A stretch of DNA of 64,000 bases, taken from contig OZ023194.1 of assembly GCA_963995505.1 (NCBI GenBank), positions 14,814,428 to 14,878,427 on the forward strand. The letters run 5' to 3'. Source of the stretch: Hypericum androsaemum. Lineage: Eukaryota; Streptophyta; Magnoliopsida; Malpighiales; Hypericaceae. Positions 25,069 through 37,446 of the stretch are shown here, one piece after another. Each line of letters opens with the position of its first letter. The stretch's first letter is position 1. A program made the position numbers and the translations under genes. The notes beneath the pieces were generated by a model. The model saw nothing but the letters and a program-made list of their open reading frames with translations. It was not told the origin of the DNA and ran no database searches.

Positions 25069-28000
25069 ATGGCGTCCCGGTACGGCATCAAGTACGCCGT
25101 CCACCTCATCAACAACCACTTCGGCGACCTCGTCTCTGTAAGCTCTCTCTCTCTCTCGTCTTTTTGTTGATTGTCGCAATAAAAATTTTAATAAAAAAAG
25201 GGAAATCGCAGAAAGTATGCGAGTGCCTTCTGCAGCGGGGCCCACTGACCCTGGAGGAGATCGGGCGGTTCACGTGCCTCAAGTCCGACAAGGTCCGGGA
25301 CTCCCTCCTCGTCCTCATTCAACACAACTGCGTCCAAGCCTTCTCCCTCGGCGGATTCTCCGGTACCTTTTTACATAATTACCAAATTGCCCCTTGTTTT
25401 CTCGAGTATTGGCCTCCTGGTTAACCGCCGCCGCTCCCCGGGGTGTTTTAGGTAATCGGACCGACGACGACGAGGCGGCGCCCAAGACGGTTACCAAGTT
25501 CGTTCCGATCTTCGGTCACATTATCCACCGCGGAAGGTTCGAGAAGTTCCTCGCCATTGTCAAGCAGGAGTTCGACGAGCAGGTGATTGATCGCCTGCTC
25601 TGTTTGTTCCGAGTTGGAGTGTTTTTTATATATTTTAATTTGGGATGTGCATTTGGTAGTGTTATGATCTAATGGAGGGCTTGTTTCAACACGGGAGGCT
25701 GTCGCTTGAGAAACTTCAGGATAGGTGCGACCAGTTGTCCAAAGCTAAAGGCGAGGCTTTCTCCGTGCTCGTGCTGTTTGTTTCTCTTCCTTTTCTTTTT
25801 CTCGTTTCTGTTTCTTTTCTGATGTCAGTTGACTGCTGTAGTTCGTCCAGGTGCGAATGCTACTAGAGAGAACTTGAACAAGCTTGTGATGTCTCGTTAT
25901 GTTGAGCGCTGCCCCAAGCCCGAACCGTCTCTTAGTACACCGGAAGACGAAGAGCCTCCTCCAAAGAAGCGAGGTGCATTGAAGGGTTCCAAGGTTGTTT
26001 ATAGAGTGAATTATCTGTTGAACAACCTCTTGGAAGACTTGATTTGGTTCTAAAATCTACATCTTGAATTTTAAATTGCACGTGCAGATAACTGTTGTGC
26101 CAGAAACTATAGAACAACGTGTTCTTGCAGCAGCCGTGCCAACGGACGCAATAAGATTCTCGTTTCCTTCATATAATAGTCCTGATGGAGGAGAACACGA
26201 TGGGAGGACCATTACTGGAGAAAAGGTTTGTGCAAGAGTTGTCATGGTGCATTCAAGTGTCTTCTTTTCTCTTGACATCTTAGTCATTCATGCAGCGGAA
26301 GCGTGATACTGTTGACGAGGAGGAACAGATCGTGGTGTGGCGCCCCAACTTTGAGGAGTTTGTTTTCAGGCTTAGGCATAAGGTTTTATTGTCTTCTATG
26401 CTTAAACTTCCCTGAACTTCTGGTTTGGCATGGAGCTTCTATTTTAATGGTTTAAAGTTTAAACTGCATTTTTTTTTGTGGTATAGGCTTGCATTGAGAA
26501 TGTCCAGGAAAGCATGGATGATCAAGCAGCCCTGGTCTTCAGTGCAATGGTAGATGCATCTAAAAAGGAAGAGAAGAGAGTGAAAGCCGAAAAATCAGGT
26601 TGCAAAAAGTCTCAGGCCATTGCATGGTTGCTTCTTGGTATATTGATTTGCTAATGTATGATCAGATTTATGGAGAATAATGACCTGCTAATAATCATCT
26701 TTTCAACTCAGTCCCATGATTGTCTGTGGTGATGTGGAATCGGATACATTTACCATTAGCATATAAATTATTATCTTGTTCGTCAAGGGCAAGAAAAGTT
26801 CAACAAAATGATGTTTCATGTCTTCAGATTTATTTTCATTCTTTATGCTAGGGGAGTAGATATGCCGATGTTCTTTGTGATCTTAAGTAACTGTAGAAAT
26901 ATACAACTTTTGGCCATTGCTGATGTTGGCTCCCCTTTCACCATATAGGCATTATGTGCCTATGCTGTGATATGTGCGTTAAGTTTCTGATTCCTGAAAA
27001 TTTGCAGTTAAGTTGTCTCTGAACTCGATTTACGAAGAGGTAATCAAAAGCGAAAAAGGTAGGAATTTGACTATTGACCGTGTCAAGGCCACACTTGTCG
27101 GATTGTATGCCGATGCATTCATAAGGATTGACGATGAATCATATACTATTGGTATGATTTTATTCCCTTTTCCATCCCCTTGTCATGTCCTTTTCAATTG
27201 TAATATTGCCTATTGCACTCTCATCGGCATATAAAATCAACGTGCAAATTCCTTGCTTCTTATGTTGGCTGCTTTTTCAGATTTCAAACACATTATTGAG
27301 GAAGCCCAAACTGCTGAGGTATGTAGTTGACTTTTAGCCTTTTCCTCGTAATACTTTTTGTTGTTTTGTGCCATGAACGTATTAAGTAAGTACTTTTAGT
27401 TAACTGCAGGTAGAGTCGATTGTATCAAAAAGATACGGGGGCGATGCGTATAGGATGTTCAGGTACTTGTCAAAGGCTGACAGCATGGTTGAGACTGATA
27501 AGGTGATTATTTTGAGCTGCAAGTCTGTCCTGTTCTTAGCTGCATAGAGAAATGATCTGCCACCCCGCTGTCTGATGGAATTGTGATATGGGTGATTCTT
27601 ACTTTCAACTTCACCGAGATTACAAGTTATTGTCATGATTTGTGATGTCTGAAAGTCTCTATTTGTCAGATTTTGTTTTAATCTAAGAGACCATTTGTGG
27701 CTTCAAATATAACATGTACAGAGTAATACTTGCATTTCACAGTTGTTTTGCAGCAGGATACTCATCCAAATCTTTTTATTTGCCAAGTCTTACCACTCCA
27801 GCATTGTTGGGTGCATTTTGTCTCATCTGACGGTATTTGTCTGGTTTAAGAGCCCGACGTTTCAAACCAAATTACTACCTCTGAGAAATCTGGCATGCAT
27901 ATGAAGGATATTTCGAAGATAACTCTGATTCCATCATTTTCATGATCTAATATTCATTCCATCTTTTTTATGTTTTCTACAGATTTTGGGAGATACTTTA

Positions 28001-28894
28001 GTTGGAAAGACAGGTACAACCAAGCATCTTTTCAGAATGATGCAGGATGGCTATTTGGTTATGGAGGTACGCATATCTGCAACTTGTTTTTTGTCGCAAG
28101 GCTGTGTATAATCTAGTTGGTATAGTTTTTGTAGGATACATTTTTTGCTTGACACATTTCTTGTACTCGGTATCCCTATGTATACAGAATGAGATACACC
28201 GACGAATCTGATTGATGTTTTATTTGTTACCATGACCAAGCCCAGTCTTTCATTTTTCTAATCAAATGTTCTCTAACTTTTCTTCTTTTTCTCATCCCCC
28301 TCCCAGAGAATTCAAGCTGGAGCTCAGTTCCTCTTGTGGAAAGTTAACAAGCCCTTGCTTTTAGAACAAATACTCGACGAGATGTTCCATGCAGCCTTGA
28401 ATTTGAGCTTACGGTTAAAATATGAGAAGGAACAGATTTCTGAGGTTAGAGAAACTAATCTTCTCAGAGATAATTTATCTTCTTCACTGATTAGTTTACA
28501 CCAATGTGAAAAAAAAATGTACGTATCTTCACCATTTCACAGTGCTATCAATGTCATTATTCTCTGGTCTCTTTACTCGATGATAATGATTTATTTTGCT
28601 GATCTTCAAGGCTGCTGTAGCCGAAGACCTGTTTCCCGTATTAGGCAAATAAACGTTTTTCGCAATTTTGTTTCCCCTGCATCGAGCTTACTGCTTCAGA
28701 TTTTGTTCTGCAACCTGAACCTGGCCCTGTTGTTCTCGTTTTCTTCCTTTGTGAAGATGCTAATGTCAGCTAAATGTGGCTCGTTACAGGGTATGCCGAA
28801 GGAGCGCAAGGACAAATTGACAAGAGTTCAATTTCTCCTTTACTCGTCCCTAGTTAAGCTCGACGACGCCATCATGATTTTCCATAACTTCTAA
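25069..28894 (+). CDS. RPC3: DNA-directed RNA polymerase III subunit RPC3 (RPC62/RPC82 homologue), 14 exons
   Basis: Exons: 25069-25137, 25212-25362, 25452-25582, 25660-about 25764, 25829-25993, 26088-26225, 26296-26382, 26487-26598, 27008-27151, 27281-27318, 27410-27502, 27983-28066, 28307-28444 and 28790-28894. All phases fit and the product is about 519 residues, close to other RPC3 proteins. RPC3 is part of the Pol III-specific RPC3-RPC6-RPC7 trimer that helps open promoters and start transcription of tRNA and 5S genes. The N-terminal winged helix (KYAVHLINNHFGDLVSKVCE) is followed by NKLVMSRYVERCPKPEP, the central VWRPNFEEFVFRLRHKACIE region, further winged-helix segments (KYGGD-like SKRYGGDAYRMFRYLSKAD) and a C-terminal helical segment ending KLDDAIMIFHNF. 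The donor of exon 4 (25764 or 25770) is weak and uncertain. A small exon between 13 and 14 could have been missed. Confidence 0.93.
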
Positions 28895-29747
28895 GAAGGT
28901 GGGATACTTGTCGTCTACATTCTGTCCACCTCATTCTTTCAACCACATGACGTTCTTCTTCACTGCATCTTCTTGTTTATTTGGACGTCGGCCAAGTTGT
29001 CAATCTTCATCGCGACTTCACCGGCACCTCTCTCCATGTTTTTCCTCTTCTTGAAAGTTTAGTTTTTTGTCTCCCTTCGTAATTACTGTTTGACTAGAAC
29101 ATGCATCAGTTGGTCTAATTAACATTGAGATATTAATAATTTCCCTAAGTTCCTTTCACATGAGCTGAGCTGAGCTGAGCTGAGCGCGACGTTACTTCTT
29201 AAGATACTGACTTGCCTGTATCCACAGTCTTATGTCCAAATTTGGCACGAATATTATGTGCCTTATTTATCCAAAGGCGAATACCCATTTTGCCTTTTCT
29301 TCTTATGGTTCGGTTCGTTTTTATGGTGAGCCCCAGCCAATTTTGCGACTACTTGAAACGTCAGGATCGTACTCGGTTAAACAAATTTTGGCGAGTTTCA
29401 TTATCATACAAAGTATTTTTGATTTTTTGATTTCGATTAAAATTCACTAATACGATAGTTTTATTGTAATCTTAATTGTTGAATGTAAAAAATAATTTAA
29501 CATATTAAATTTATATTTTTCCAACATAATTCATATGCTATATAAATATAATATTTAAATTTTAAAATTTTGTATTTTACAATAATATGTTGGAACTTTT
29601 TTATAATTACTTATTACATATATTTTTTTCAAAAGAATACTCTTACATGAAACATCAGCTACGACTATTAGAAACAAGAATTAACGACTAGCACCGGCTG
29701 CGCCAAATATTTACTCTTTGAATTAAACGCGTTTTTAATGAATAAAT
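28895..29747. other. RPC3 3' flank and intergenic DNA
   Basis: No further gene. A short pentanucleotide repeat (GAGCT, about five copies) lies at 29162-29186. The remainder becomes AT-rich. Confidence 0.45.
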
Positions 29748-31075
29748 TTTATTCATAAAAAATAATTATATCTTTATCATCTTGGTCACGGTTTCGTTTC
29801 GTTAAAATTTTATTATGATAAAATTCAATAAAAATTCACGACAGGCCTGAACGTTAAAACACGTGTTGAATAATACACGTCTATCTCTGTAATTTATGTT
29901 TCCTCCCTTTTAAGAACGTGTTGCCTTCAGGTTTAACTACAAATAAGAAATTCCCACACAAAAAACTAGAAGTAAGAAATAAGTGAAGTTCGAACCACTT
30001 TTGTAACAGTGATAATTATAAATTAACGGTAATAATACTGTGATCATGTCGACGAGTGTTAAATAACAAATGGAGTTAGTGGAGAAGGCAGTTGTTTATT
30101 CATAAAAAATAATTATATATTTATCATCTTGGTCACCGGTTTTGTTTAATTAAAATTCTATTATGATAAAATTCAATAAAAATTCACGACAGGTCTGAGC
30201 GTTAAAACACGTGTTGAATAATACACGTCTATCTCTGTAATTTTATGTTTCCCCCCTTTTAAGAACGTGTTGCCTTCAGGTTTAAACCTGACAACGGTGC
30301 GAATTGAGTCGAATTCGAATTGAACTGGTTCGAATTTAAATTTATCAAAATTTTAAATCGTATTCAATTCGTCCAAGGTTGAATCAAATACGAATTATGA
30401 TTCTTCAAATTCGAATCGAATTCAAAATAAATTCGAATTATTTCTTTAATTCAAATATTGCATAAAAAATTCAAAAACTATCACATTTTTTGAAAACTTA
30501 CAAAACCTTCGTAATGTTTTAGAAAAAATTCAAAAATTTTGAAAATTTTTGATATATTTCAAAATTAAGGTTTAATATTTAACATTTTTGGGAAAAAAAG
30601 AAAGAAATTAAAGATTGGACTTGCATTTAATGTATCAAATTAAGTTGTCTACATATCATTTGCTATACTTGATGACATAATTAGATAGTAATATAAGTAT
30701 TTCTTGGTACTTTAAAAAAAATACATAATATGGACAAATTTGAATTGAACTTACACGAATTGGACTCGAATCGAATTTGATACTCGAATTCGAATTCAAT
30801 CTGTCGGTTCGATGAATTGTAAAATCTTAAATCGTATTCAATTCATCTCATGAATCGAATTATAAATGAATCGAATCGAATCACGAATCGAATTTTAACA
30901 ATAGCCATGTCTACGGTTTAACTAGAAGTAAGAAATTCCAAAAAAAATAGAAGTAAGAAATAAGTGAAGTTCGAACCACTATTTGTAACAGTGATAATTA
31001 TAAATTAACGGTAATAATACTGTGATCATGTCGACGAGTGTTAAATAACAAATGGAGTTAGTGGAGAAGGCAGTT
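29748..31075. repeat. tandem duplication of a 346-bp unit, second copy interrupted
   Basis: Unit 1 is 29748-30094 and unit 2 is 30095-31075. They begin tttattcataaaaaataatt and end gtggagaaggcagtt, and are near-identical over shared parts. Unit 2 is longer only because a 629-bp AATTCG-rich element sits at the GGTTTAA site. No coding function is seen. Confidence 0.85.
30286..30914. mobile_element. hAT-like AATTCGAAT-rich element inserted in duplicated unit 2
   Basis: The ends ACCTGACAACGG and (other strand) TAGACATGGCTATTG resemble those of the MITE at 11016-11452, as does the aattcgaat-rich interior, so the two are probably one family. A GGTTTAA direct repeat flanks it (30279-30285 and 30915-30921), and the empty site is preserved in unit 1. 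The eighth TSD base differs, probably by mutation. Confidence 0.75.
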
Positions 31076-31478
31076 ATTCACGGGAATGGATTAGGTGTGG
31101 AGTGAAGGTTCATTATGGACCGTCGAAGGTACCGATAATAGTATGTTTCGGTTACGACAATGGTATGTCCGGTTATTAATAATGGGATGATGTTACGACA
31201 ATGACATGCCCCGTTACTGATACTGGCATGTCAGTGACTTCGTGCCGTGCACACTTTTTCATATTTTCTCCCTGTCTTTTAACTAATTTACAGAAATGCC
31301 CCCGCGTGTCATTTGGTCCAAGCGGCCTGGAATGAGGCACATTCTGGGGCCAATCCATCCCCGTTGTTCACTACTTAACTTACCCTCCACGTGGACCCAT
31401 GGTGTGTAGTGAGAAGGTGATTGAAGCGGCTATTCTTTTGATTGAGTACTATTTTGAGGCGACTCTATCAATATTTTT
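31076..31478. other. intergenic, left flank of the transposon nest
   Basis: No gene recognised. A small internal repetition of ttacgacaatg and ggtatgtc/gacatgcc motifs occurs at 31130-31235. The sequence ATATTTTT at 31471-31478 is the left target duplication of the outer element. Confidence 0.4.
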
Positions 31479-31712
31479 GGGTAAATTATTCTCAGGTCTC
31501 TCGTTTTAAACTAAATTGATGATTTAGCCCCCTATTTAAAAAAAAATTTAATCCCTCGTCTTTGATTTCATTATACTCTGGGTTCCCTGGCACCAGAATA
31601 TTTAATTTTCTCTGGCCAAGGGCCACTTGAAAAGACAAAAATACCTCTCCCAATTAAAAAATAAAAAATATTTCTTTCGTTCTTCCTCTCACTTCATCTT
31701 ATTCCTCTTACA

Positions 31713-32430
31713 GTAAAACCTTCTTGGGCTGTACCTCCTTGGTAGCTAAGGATATTGGTAGTTGCACCTCCTTGGCTGCGGAGCTCTGGGCTCTAATCCT
31801 TGGGCTTGAGCTAACTTGGGAGAGGAGTTTCAAGAGGGTCCAGGTGGAGGTGGAGGTGGACTCGTCTCTGGCCATTCTCTGCATTGGACGGCCGATAGAC
31901 CGAGAACATCCCCTGACTACTCTCATATCGAGGGCGAAGGAGCTGCTGGAGGAGGACTGGGAGACTGACCTTCAGCATACGTGACGCAAGGGTAACCGGA
32001 CGGCGGATGCTCTATCTAAGTTTGTCCTCGAGTCCTCCTTTGAGTATGTTATTTTTGATGCACCTTCGGGCTTTTGTATGGATGTGTACCTGGATGACTA
32101 GCGGGGAGTTAGTTTTTTCTGTTGTACTCTTATATCTGGAGTTGTTAATGGAAGAGAGCCAAGGGGGATTTTTCTTCCCGTTGTATTATTTAGTGACAGT
32201 GCAAGGCCAGGTTATGCGATACACCAAACGTCTAGGGGGACTTTCCTTCTCGATGTACTCTTTTCCTATTACGGATTTTTTTCACTGGGTTTTCTCGTGA
32301 TAAGATTTTGACGAGGCCGGCGATCGCAACCTCACAAGAGGCCGAGAGGGGGCCTTGCACTTAGTAGGATATAATTGGCCATTTTATTTATATATTTAGG
32401 GGTTTTTGCCCCTGCACTTCCACAAAAAAA
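31713..32430 (+). mobile_element. retroelement 3' fragment with RNase H domain (LINE type)
   Basis: An open stretch from about 31715 encodes an RNase H-like domain: SLAAELWALILGLELTWERS, VQVEVEVDSSLAILCI, SRAKELLEEDWETDLQHT and, after a stop (TGA at 31982), GNRTADALSKFVLESS. This is the reverse-transcriptase-associated RNase H of plant non-LTR elements. A GC-rich 3' tail with a ggcc-rich segment and a short A-run (cacaaaaaaag, 32421-32431) follows. It is a 5'-truncated, stop-containing remnant inserted in the left arm of the outer Mutator-like element. Confidence 0.7.
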
Positions 32431-33029
32431 GTAAAATATCTCTAAAGTGATATTTTTTGGACCGGAGAAAACTATCACTTTAGAGAGGTTATCATATAAA
32501 AGTGGTTTATTATTTTTATTAAAAAAATAATTTTATCTGTATTCAAGTCACCAAAAATTATAAATAAATTATAATTATTTTTTTGACCACGTTCAAGTCT
32601 CCAAAAAATATATTAATAATAATTACAATTATTATCTCATAGAAAATAATAATTAGTCACGAAATACCTAAAATATTGGCTTACAGCGTTATTCAAATTC
32701 TATAGTCGATTGAAAAAATATTTTAAGCAAGACGACGATCACATGGACTATTTGAAAATCATTCGAAAGATGAATGTTAATATAAAAGTTATCAAACAAG
32801 TAAATCTAGTACAAACCAGCATCTTAAATTATTTTTTAAATTTGCCAAGTATGTAAAAAAGATGTATTTATTAAAAAATATCACTTTATGTAAAAATTAG
32901 GATCGAAATTTTGTACTAATATTTTCTGAAAAAGTATTAGTTATTATGATAGAGTGGTTATTAAATTTTTACACTACTCTCGTCTCAGGACCAGAACTTT
33001 TTATCAGTTTAGAGAGGTTATCACTTTAC
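32431..33029. mobile_element. small TIR element in the left arm of the outer element
   Basis: Imperfect inverted ends: gtaaaatatctctaaagtga at the left and, on the other strand from the right, gtaaagtgataacctctcta. Both are followed by a ctggtcc/ggaccgg motif. The interior is AT-rich without ORFs. Superfamily not determined and no clear TSD. Confidence 0.5.
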
Positions 33030-33190
33030 AAAACTTTTAATGTATATTCAACTAAAACAAAGACTCAAACTCAAACCTTAGTGAGAATCAAAACTAATTA
33101 ACAAAAATTAAAACTAATTAAAGAGAATAAAAATAAAAAATCCTAATTTTGAATACTTCAATTTGAATTAAAAATCTAAATTAGAAAAGA

Positions 33191-34429
33191 AATGGACAAA
33201 TATTAGTAAATTATAGCATGAGTATGTAACTATAAATCGTAAGCATATAAAAGAGAGGAGTTTAGAGAATGCTCACAATCACACTTGTGGGTAAGTGTGT
33301 AACACCTTCGTCTTCAAGTTAGAGCTTCAGATTCAATCCTGGACGAGGCCACAATTTAACCGTGTGCCCTTAAACTCTTATTACCCGCCTATATGCTTCA
33401 GGCCTCCGTGGGTAATAGAGCTCCCAAGGTACAACGCCCAACCACGAGTACTATAGGAAGCACTATAGCACACCTTTCGAACCTTTCGTAGCCTTAGAAC
33501 TCCGACACAAATGAAAGAGAGAGAAGCTATGCTAAGGGGGGAGAAGTAGAGAGCTCTGAAGAGATGAAGAGCTGGGGTGATTTGGAATGAAGGAGGTAGG
33601 CTCCTTTTATAGGCAGCCTTGGACCTCCAACAGCCAAATTCGGATTTAATAGGGCCATTAACCCACCCATTAAATGGGCTGTTACAAGACCCATAAAACC
33701 TCCATATTCATTAGGCTGTTATCTCATTTATTGGCATGAATTTTAAATTCGAAATTTAAATTCAAAGCCATCTGGAAGGAGAAGAAGGTTCCAGAGTGTG
33801 GGCTTGTCCAAACGGAAGTCCAAGAAGCCTAGAGGACTTTTTGGGCCAAGGATCGCTACAACAAGTCCGGCCCAGTTCTAAAAAGATAAGGCCTTGGAAC
33901 CTGGAACAATTTCCATAAACCCGTAACCCGCAACCCGCAACCCGCACCCGAGCCCGAGCCCAGCCCGGCCCGGCCCAGCCCGGCCCGGTCCGGGACCGGG
34001 CGGGGCGCGCGCGCTCGTGCGTGCATGCCGAGCTGAGCCGGGCTGAACAGACGGACGGCGCGAGAAGCCTCTCCTTTCTCCACCAGTTTACCCTTCTAGA
34101 CTTCTAGTCCCTTATAAACTTGTCTCAGCATGGTGCGCTAACCAATGTGGGATTGTGCTTATTTTAATAACAACCATACCACTTTAAAGCCAATTTTCAA
34201 GTGTTATATATCGTTACGAAGCTCTATCAACGAGCTTCGTATTGATCTCACAAACACCCAAAATTAATTGGTGTGACCTTCAATTAAATTAGCTCAAAGT
34301 TGCCCACTAATTACTTAGTTATTATATTTAATTAGGATTCTCCCTCTAATTAAATATTTGGGCCAAAGCCCAATACACTCACTTGTATTGGGCCATCTCT
34401 TCCTTGGTTAATAAACCAATTCTCCAACA
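33191..34429 (-). repeat. copia 3' LTR
   Basis: About 1239 bp, matching 41859-43082. Its outer tip has lost the TGT of TGTTGG. A TATA box (CTATAAAAGG) lies at 33603-33612. A GC-rich block (about 33920-34070) of cccgg and gcgcgc runs is longer here than in the other LTR, while about 26 bp present near 42825-42855 are missing. Confidence 0.9.
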
Positions 34430-34667
34430 ATCCCCCACATGAATGTAAAATGGCTTATATGACATGAGCCTACCAATGCTACATGCAACATGGAGTTCTG
34501 TGAGAATTTGTTGCATCAGGAAAGGTGGTTGAAAGCCTTGAACCTTCCTTAGTGAAATACCTTCGGATATACTTGCCAACCAGTGGACGTGATGCCTTGA
34601 ACTGTTCGGCGTTTTATGTATACCAAGACAAAGGTACTCACACAACTCCTTCTCAAACCACTACTTG

Positions 34668-37150
34668 TGTCACGACCCGCTATCAGGTCGGTGACCGGCG
34701 CTAGACTCCACGATAAACATCTGCAAATATGCAATCTAGCAAGCCTCACACAAATTCATCAATACTCACATTAAATAAACCTGAGAAAGATACAACACAT
34801 GCAAAGATGGTACACAACCATCAACAAAAATCTGAACAATCCATCTCCAAATAAAAAATCCAAAATCGGACATAAACCAGGATCTAACCACTACGGAGCA
34901 TCTATACAGATGTACAAGGAAGCACAAGTTTGGAGACCTCAAAGTGTAGCCCTCGAACGAATAAGATGGGCTCGAAATACAGACTCCAGAATTAACGCTA
35001 TTATGGTACCTCGGAACCTGAGATAGATTAGTAGGGGGTAAGTGTTTGGGAACACTTAGTAAGAAGATAGAACATAACATATTAGTTATGTCTGAGATAT
35101 ACGTGCCACAGAACTCAACCATGTTCGACGTAACTGAACTTGAAATGCATGATGACCATATGATGCACAAATTATCGAAAATATAAATATAAACACACAG
35201 ACACATAGAGCCATGAACAGGTTTTGAAAAGCCCCTTCCTCTGACTGCCAAGGGATATCCAAATAGGCAAACGAATCTCTGTCCTCACAAACACAAAGCT
35301 AGCTTACATACGTAAACTAGTGATATCCCCAAACTATGAGCTCATAGACTAACATCGCCGGTTAGTACGGGAAAGCATGTTCATCTCTCTCACAAAATAT
35401 ATATCTTAACAAATATATGACCCAACGGTCCAGAATCATATCCCTCACACATATGCCAAATGTACCAAATCAACCCGAGCTAGCAACCTAGCCGGCCATT
35501 CACAAATCTCACATTCATCACAAACCGATCACAATATACCAAACGTATCACATATGCACAATCTCATCTCATAACCAACAATATATGCATGAGACGCACA
35601 TCAATCAAGATCTGAAACATGCATATAACAAACACAACCAACATATCATGGTCTATCCGCTTACTCAACGAAGATCCACTGATCACACTAATTTCTGAAT
35701 CCAATGTCTTTCACTCAAAGCTTTCGAAATGATTCTCCTTCACCCACACACCTTGCGGATGTTCTGTTCACAATCCCAAATCACAATAACGAGGTTAACC
35801 TCTGAATTCCTAAACCAAATCGCTGCCAACGCTTCAGAACAAGCATCAAACATGTCCAAATATCTCAATCTCTTTCAATCCTTACTTTCTTGACAAATAT
35901 ACCACACATGTATAATCTGTTTAGAGCCTACTCATGGTCATAAATATCATCCAACAATCTGTTTTGGCAATCACAACACAAACCAAACACAAGAGAAGCT
36001 CAACCACTTCATCTTCAACAATTATCACATATAACTCAATCTCAGATCATAACCACTTCAAATAACACTTTACATGACTTCCCCTGTATGTCCTTGATAT
36101 CTCAGAATTCACATATTCACTGAAATTTCCAAACAAACCACTTACCAAGTCACTATTCTTGACCCCCTTCAATCTGAACACAGCAGACAAGTCCGAATTT
36201 CAACTAAGTCTTGAACAAGATTTCTTCATCCAAACAAGGCATACGATATACGGTTAGAAAGCTTATAGAGTCCTCTATAAGCTGTCAAAATTTCATGTCC
36301 CAATTCGAAGCCTAAGTATGCTTACCGATCACGTTTTCCTCAACAACCTCAGCTGGTGCTTCTTCAATGACAGTCTGATTCAAAACGAATTTTTCGTCAA
36401 TTCCCTAATCCAAATTCTACATATGATATACTAAAAGAAATGTATTGAAGTCCTCTACAACTCTCTTCAAAAGTTTAAAGTCCAAATCTGAACGGAAGTA
36501 GGCTTACCGCTTGATTCTTTATTAAGCAGCTTCTTTCTCTTTCCTTCAGCTCTCTCTCTCTCTTCTTCTTTTCAATTCTGTTTTGTGGCTAAGTGTGAGA
36601 ACGTTTTGCTTCTTAAAGGAAGTCTCTGAGACATAGAAGGAGGTGGGTGAGGTCCAATAGCATTCCACTCACCTCTTCAATTTGATCTATGGAGCAAACA
36701 AGTGGAGTGTTGCAATTGGCTACTTAAAATCTGGGGTCTAATCAGCACACTCCTAAGCTAGCAGCTCAAATATGGCGGCTTTCCTCAGGTTTTAATCCAA
36801 TTTGATAGTCAACTTATTTGTTCCTCTATGTTTCTAGTTTCTGGATCAAGTTCATTTGTACCATTTGAAGCAATATTGAGAATGTTATGCCCAATTTACT
36901 AAGCAAAGGTCAATCTGTCCAAATCTGTCCATGTAGCTTCTCAAGGAAATAAATTCACTAAGGATTGTTGTGGTTGAAATGGAACTCCAATGACACCAAT
37001 TCACATCTTGAACACTTAAAATCACATATCTCATGTAACCATCTCGATGCGATGCATTCCGACCAACCATTTTTCCGAATGTCACAACTTGGTTCTTTCG
37101 TTGTTGTCCATTTTGGCCCTGCACTGCCTTGGAAACTTCATCGAATGCTC
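34668..37150 (-). mobile_element. gypsy-LTR-like insertion within the copia element
   Basis: About 2.4-2.5 kb of unrelated DNA separates the copia 3' end region from its RNase H domain. The left edge reads TGTCACGACCCGC, a common start or end of plant gypsy LTRs. On the minus strand a promoter and UTR-like segment with a (CT)n tract lies at 36540-36610. A five-base match ACTTG occurs at 34663-34667 and 37087-37091, which would make 34668-37086 a solo LTR. The DNA just beyond 37091 may also belong to the insert, so the right edge is open. Confidence 0.5.
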
Positions 37151-37446
37151 TAGAGATTTAGCCCTTAACTCATCTCATAGAAGTGGCCCCTTCATATTCG
37201 ATATAGGTGATCTCTTATGAGGAGTATCCTGTCATACCCCACTTATACATTCGAAGTATAAGGATCATTAAAACCTTAAAGCTTAACCTTCTTATGGACA
37301 GGTCTATCACTTTTTTATCATAGGAATAAGTAGGGAACTCAATTTTTCGAGTGCTTCGTTCGACCCTAGCCTCACAATTCGGTTGTCCCTTTGAACCTGC
37401 AGATCGTGGTTTACGATCCAGGTTGGGTTGCCATCATGGGTTTAGG

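Noticed and set aside
29162..29186. GAGCT repeat as a regulatory element downstream of RPC3
   Set aside because: Five copies of a pentamer in a 3' flank is an ordinary microsatellite and nothing ties it to a function.
33185..33189. AAAAG next to the copia LTR as its left target duplication (partner TAAAG at 43083)
   Set aside because: The same bases are explained better as the end of the inner element's ATTAGAAAA duplication; the copia's own left TSD was lost in a small deletion.
37087..37091. ACTTG as a firm target duplication closing the gypsy-like insert
   Set aside because: A five-base match can be chance, and the adjoining sequence looks like more insert, so the right edge is left open.
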